Source of the DNA: Candidatus Omnitrophota bacterium | Lineage (GTDB): Bacteria > Ratteibacteria > UBA8468 > B48-G9 > JAFGKM01 | Assembly: GCA_022704985.1 (NCBI GenBank) | Contig: JAKJFI010000006.1 | Location: 1 to 16,551 of the forward strand | Direction of reading: 5' to 3' | Length of the DNA: 16,551 bases | In this document: piece after piece, positions 14,265 to 16,551 of the stretch | Layout: each line of letters opens with the position of its first letter | How positions within the stretch are numbered: the first letter of the stretch is position 1 | Translations under genes and position numbers: made by a program | Notes under the pieces: generated by a model | What the model saw: only the letters and a program-made list of their open reading frames with translations | Told to the model about the DNA's origin: nothing | Database searches by the model: none

Positions 14265-16137
14265 AAAGCTCAGGAGAAATGTAATCGCCGTGTTTCTCCC
14301 GCGCGTCGGAAAGTCGTTTTCCCTGCCTGTCGAGAATGTCAAAGATTACCTGAGGAGTATGTGAAACCTTATTTTGCCAGAAATCCTCGACCCGCTTAAT
14401 CTTCAGGAGGTTTTCAGGAACGCGTATCGTGAATTGTTTAAGGTAGTCGTCTTTTGAATAGTCCTTGTTCCTGACCTGCTTGAAAAGTTTTTTCAAGTCT
14501 TCGTAAAGAGGTATCAAGCCTGTCGGAGTTTCCCGAACTTTTACGTTGTTATGTACCCGCAGTTCCATCCATTTCGCCCATATGTGTTTATCCTTACGGT
14601 CATTGAGGAATTCTCCGCTTTGCATGTCCTTCAGAAAATAATTTATGCCGAAAATTACCGGCTTTTCTTCGAGTTTCTCCCCGAATTGCAGGTAGTTCTT
14701 GATATAATCTCCCAGGGGAATGGCAACAAAGTCCTGGATGCTCATAACGTTTATCTCGTATTTTCCTTCCGCCCCTACGGTTGCAAATGTTGTTTCTGTT
14801 TCAAGCGCCGCTCCGTAGGCTATTATCCCGTGTTTCCATGAGAAAGACTGCTGGACAGGAACATATGCCCTATAATCTCTGCCGCCGTACATTATCCCGG
14901 ATATTTTAATCCCCGCGGGATTGTCAATTTCAGCATCGCAGTTCGACAGTGCACTGAGGGCTACGGTATAACGTGCGTTCCTGTGGGCGGGCTGGATTTT
15001 TTCTCCCTTTTCGTCAGTTTTGCCGTCGTACCACTGTCCTGAATAATTTATGCCTTCCTTCGGAAGCGGAATATCCATTCCTAACCACCATGGTTTGGCA
15101 TCCTTTATCAGAACGTTCGAAAAAATGATTTCTCCGGGATTCGTAAGCGCGTGATATATCAAGGGGTCGTCTTTTGAATTGACGTCCTGTATTATCCCGA
15201 ATATGCCGGATTCTACGTTGACTGCGCGGCATTTGCCATCAATGTTTTTCACGTATGCGAGGTCGTCGGATACTATTTTTTCTCCGGGGAGCATCGCCGT
15301 TGACGTCTTACCGCAGGCGCTCGGAAACGCTCCGGCAAAGTATGTTTTCCTGTCGCCGGGACCCATCAGTCCCACTATCATGAAATGCTCGGCAAGCCAT
15401 CCGTTTTTGTTGGATTCGCAGATAGCGAGTCTCAGCGCAAGTTTCTTGAATCCTATTGAGTTGCCCGCGTACTGGTTATTTACGCTGTAAACCGAATTTG
15501 CTGTGTAGTCTATGTATATTCTTTTCTTATCATAATCCGTGCTTATCGCGTTTTTGTCCAGTCTTCCGGCAGAATGCAGGGTCTTGAAGATGACGGTATC
15601 GTCGGAGATTTTGGAGAACGTACTATATCCCTTCCTGTATAGAAGGTCAACGGAATGCGCGACGTACCAGGAATCCGTACATTCCATGCATGGTATCGTG
15701 AATACAGAATCAGCGGGCCCCAGGGTAAGAAACCGCACTATCATTGTTTTGCCTTTCATAGAATTCTTGAGCAGTGAGTAGATTTCCTTGAGCCCCGCTT
15801 CTCTCTCTATCTGGTTCAGTTCCGGGCTCAACGAGTTGCCTTTAGGGACCATGAGTTTTGTTACTTCCCTGTCTCTGCCCTGGTCGTTGATTCCGTCAAA
15901 ATGGAAGGTGTGCCCGGGTATTGCAAGGGCTGAGGATTCCTCTCCGGAGACTATAGCCATGTGTTTTATACGTGCTATCTCGTCCGGGGTATCGCTGCAT
16001 ATAAATATTTCAGAAGGATTGCAAATCTTTGCTGATTCGGCAATAAACCGTTGCACGCCGGAGTTTTTTATGCGTTCCAGCTTTGCAAGGTCTTCTTTGC
16101 TCATAATGTTGCTGAGTTCTGCAAGATATTGACTCAC
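14248..16137 (-). CDS. pckG: Phosphoenolpyruvate carboxykinase (GTP)
   Basis: This cytoplasmic enzyme interconverts oxaloacetate + GTP with PEP + GDP + CO2, the entry to gluconeogenesis or, in reverse, an anaplerotic/fermentative step. It has 629 residues, normal for the GTP class. The P-loop FPSACGKTSTAM carries Lys277 and Thr278, with the reactive Cys275 conserved in GTP-type enzymes. Nearby are the metal and nucleotide regions EKIVSDDLAYV, AVNVESGIFGI and NPGEIIFSNV. The segment GKTSTAMLPGEKIV looks closer, from memory, to archaeal GTP-PEPCKs than to common bacterial ones (GKTNLAM). The start is a GTG at 16137 with the strong ribosome site GGGAGG 6 bases upstream, which outranks the internal ATG at residue 12. 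It has its own promoter. Confidence 0.95.
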   Translation of the reverse strand: MSQYLAELSNIMSKEDLAKLERIKNSGVQRFIAESAKICNPSEIFICSDTPDEIARIKHMAIVSGEESSALAIPGHTFHFDGINDQGRDREVTKLMVPKGNSLSPELNQIEREAGLKEIYSLLKNSMKGKTMIVRFLTLGPADSVFTIPCMECTDSWYVAHSVDLLYRKGYSTFSKISDDTVIFKTLHSAGRLDKNAISTDYDKKRIYIDYTANSVYSVNNQYAGNSIGFKKLALRLAICESNKNGWLAEHFMIVGLMGPGDRKTYFAGAFPSACGKTSTAMLPGEKIVSDDLAYVKNIDGKCRAVNVESGIFGIIQDVNSKDDPLIYHALTNPGEIIFSNVLIKDAKPWWLGMDIPLPKEGINYSGQWYDGKTDEKGEKIQPAHRNARYTVALSALSNCDAEIDNPAGIKISGIMYGGRDYRAYVPVQQSFSWKHGIIAYGAALETETTFATVGAEGKYEINVMSIQDFVAIPLGDYIKNYLQFGEKLEEKPVIFGINYFLKDMQSGEFLNDRKDKHIWAKWMELRVHNNVKVRETPTGLIPLYEDLKKLFKQVRNKDYSKDDYLKQFTIRVPENLLKIKRVEDFWQNKVSHTPQVIFDILDRQGKRLSDAREKHGDYISPELFPIID

Positions 16138-16143
16138 TGACTG

Positions 16144-16149
16144 CCTCCC
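16144..16149 (-). promoter_or_regulatory. Strong Shine-Dalgarno site that fixes the GTG start of pckG
   Basis: Minus-strand GGGAGG is placed 6 bases before the GTG at 16137. The alternative ATG eleven codons later has no comparable site. Confidence 0.7.
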
Positions 16150-16204
16150 GCTTTTATGTTTTAAAAATAGACGAAAAAGGGTGAACGGTCTAAAAGATTT
16201 GCGG

Positions 16205-16232
16205 ATTATAATAACATAAAGGAAGCATGCAA
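16205..16232 (-). promoter_or_regulatory. Sigma70-like promoter of pckG
   Basis: A consensus -10 TATAAT (16205-16210, minus strand) lies 16 bases downstream of -35-like TTGCAT (16227-16232). Transcription would start near 16198, giving a leader of about 60 bases. A TTGACT lies a few bases further upstream but at a 21-base spacing. Confidence 0.5.
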
Positions 16233-16239
16233 GTCAAAA

Positions 16240-16551
16240 TCAGATTTTTTCAAAGTCTTCAAAATCGTCGTAGGATTCGTCGAAACATACCAGTTTTGCG
16301 ATGTTGAGAAGTACTCCGAGAGCAAGAACGTTAATGAGGAACGAAGAGCCTCCCACGCTGAAGAAGGGCAGGGTGGTTCCCTTTGACGGCACTATCTTCA
16401 GAACAACGCTGGCGTGCAGGAGGAACTGGAATCCGAAAAGGCCGCCTATGCCTGCGGTGAGCAGTTGCAGGAATTGGTCCCGGGTGAGCTTCGAGATAGT
16501 GAAGCAGGAAAAAACTATTATTGCGAACAGAACAAGAACGAGTACGGTGCC
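16240..16551 (-). CDS. ftsW: FtsW/RodA/SpoVE-family protein, C-terminal part (runs off the window)
   Basis: The minus-strand frame is open from the window edge to a TGA at 16240-16242, giving the last 103 residues of a SEDS-family membrane glycosyltransferase that polymerises lipid II. The diagnostic region reads KIVPSKGTTLPFFSVGGSSFL then NVLALGVLLNIAK. The KGTTLP form favours FtsW (septal) over RodA. The family signature is PFISYGGSS; here Val replaces the Tyr, and the preceding segment (LLHASVVLK) lacks the usual Asn-x-Gly pattern, so this copy is somewhat divergent. Three hydrophobic segments are visible, followed by a short acidic tail (FDESYDDFEDFEK). No terminator is apparent in the 100 bases before pckG. 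Confidence 0.82.
   Translation of the reverse strand, partial: GTVLVLVLFAIIVFSCFTISKLTRDQFLQLLTAGIGGLFGFQFLLHASVVLKIVPSKGTTLPFFSVGGSSFLINVLALGVLLNIAKLVCFDESYDDFEDFEKI

Noticed and set aside
1..16551. CRISPR array, insertion sequence or large repeat
   Set aside because: No regularly spaced repeats, transposase-like proteins or terminal inverted repeats were seen on reading either strand; the only tandem repeat noted is the 9-base pair at 704-721.

Overview
The window is a stretch of Gram-negative-type bacterial chromosome. It carries a complete tolQ-tolR-tolA-tolB-pal envelope operon, a prepilin peptidase, recG, a GTP-type PEP carboxykinase and an FtsW-like gene, with short intergenic gaps, several ATGA-type overlaps and Shine-Dalgarno starts. 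Gene content and protein style recall poorly cultured lineages such as Omnitrophota or other PVC-related phyla. That is an impression from remembered families; no marker here fixes the taxonomy.

Left edge (1-811): the 3' part of a C1/LexA-like (peptidase S24) repressor, followed by a fragment that looks like the 3' end of a tRNA gene. Together they suggest the end of an integrated element whose remainder lies outside the window. Region 812-6802 (minus strand) is a Tol-Pal operon. Read in the direction of transcription it is a small secreted or anchored hypothetical protein, tolQ, tolR, a TonB/TolA-type linker, tolB, pal, a coiled-coil LysM lipoprotein in the place usually held by cpoB/ybgF, and a nitrilase-superfamily hydrolase. 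A strong sigma70-like promoter sits between tolB and pal.

Region 6857-11612 (plus strand): a prepilin peptidase (possibly leaderless), an unrecognised gene coupled to recG, recG, a family 2 glycosyltransferase, a truncated protein-L-isoaspartate methyltransferase (pcm) remnant, and a small multidrug export (Sm_multidrug_ex) membrane protein. The junctions from the unknown gene onward are 3-nt gaps or overlaps, so this is probably one transcription unit.

Region 11712-16551: a LOG/TIGR00725-like Rossmann protein (minus) is divergent from a class I/II aminotransferase (plus), with interleaved putative promoters. The aminotransferase is coupled to a secreted protein of unknown function. The GTP-dependent PEP carboxykinase (minus) converges on that protein, and the two stop codons share bases inside a hairpin. 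The 3' end of an FtsW/RodA/SpoVE family gene (minus) runs off the right edge.

Most genes are recognisable housekeeping or envelope genes. The points worth checking are the repressor with arginine in place of the catalytic lysine beside a tRNA fragment, the modified Tol-Pal tail (LysM lipoprotein plus nitrilase), the pal promoter, the pcm remnant that is still translationally coupled, and the unknown partner of recG. I see no CRISPR array, insertion sequence, rRNA or complete tRNA.
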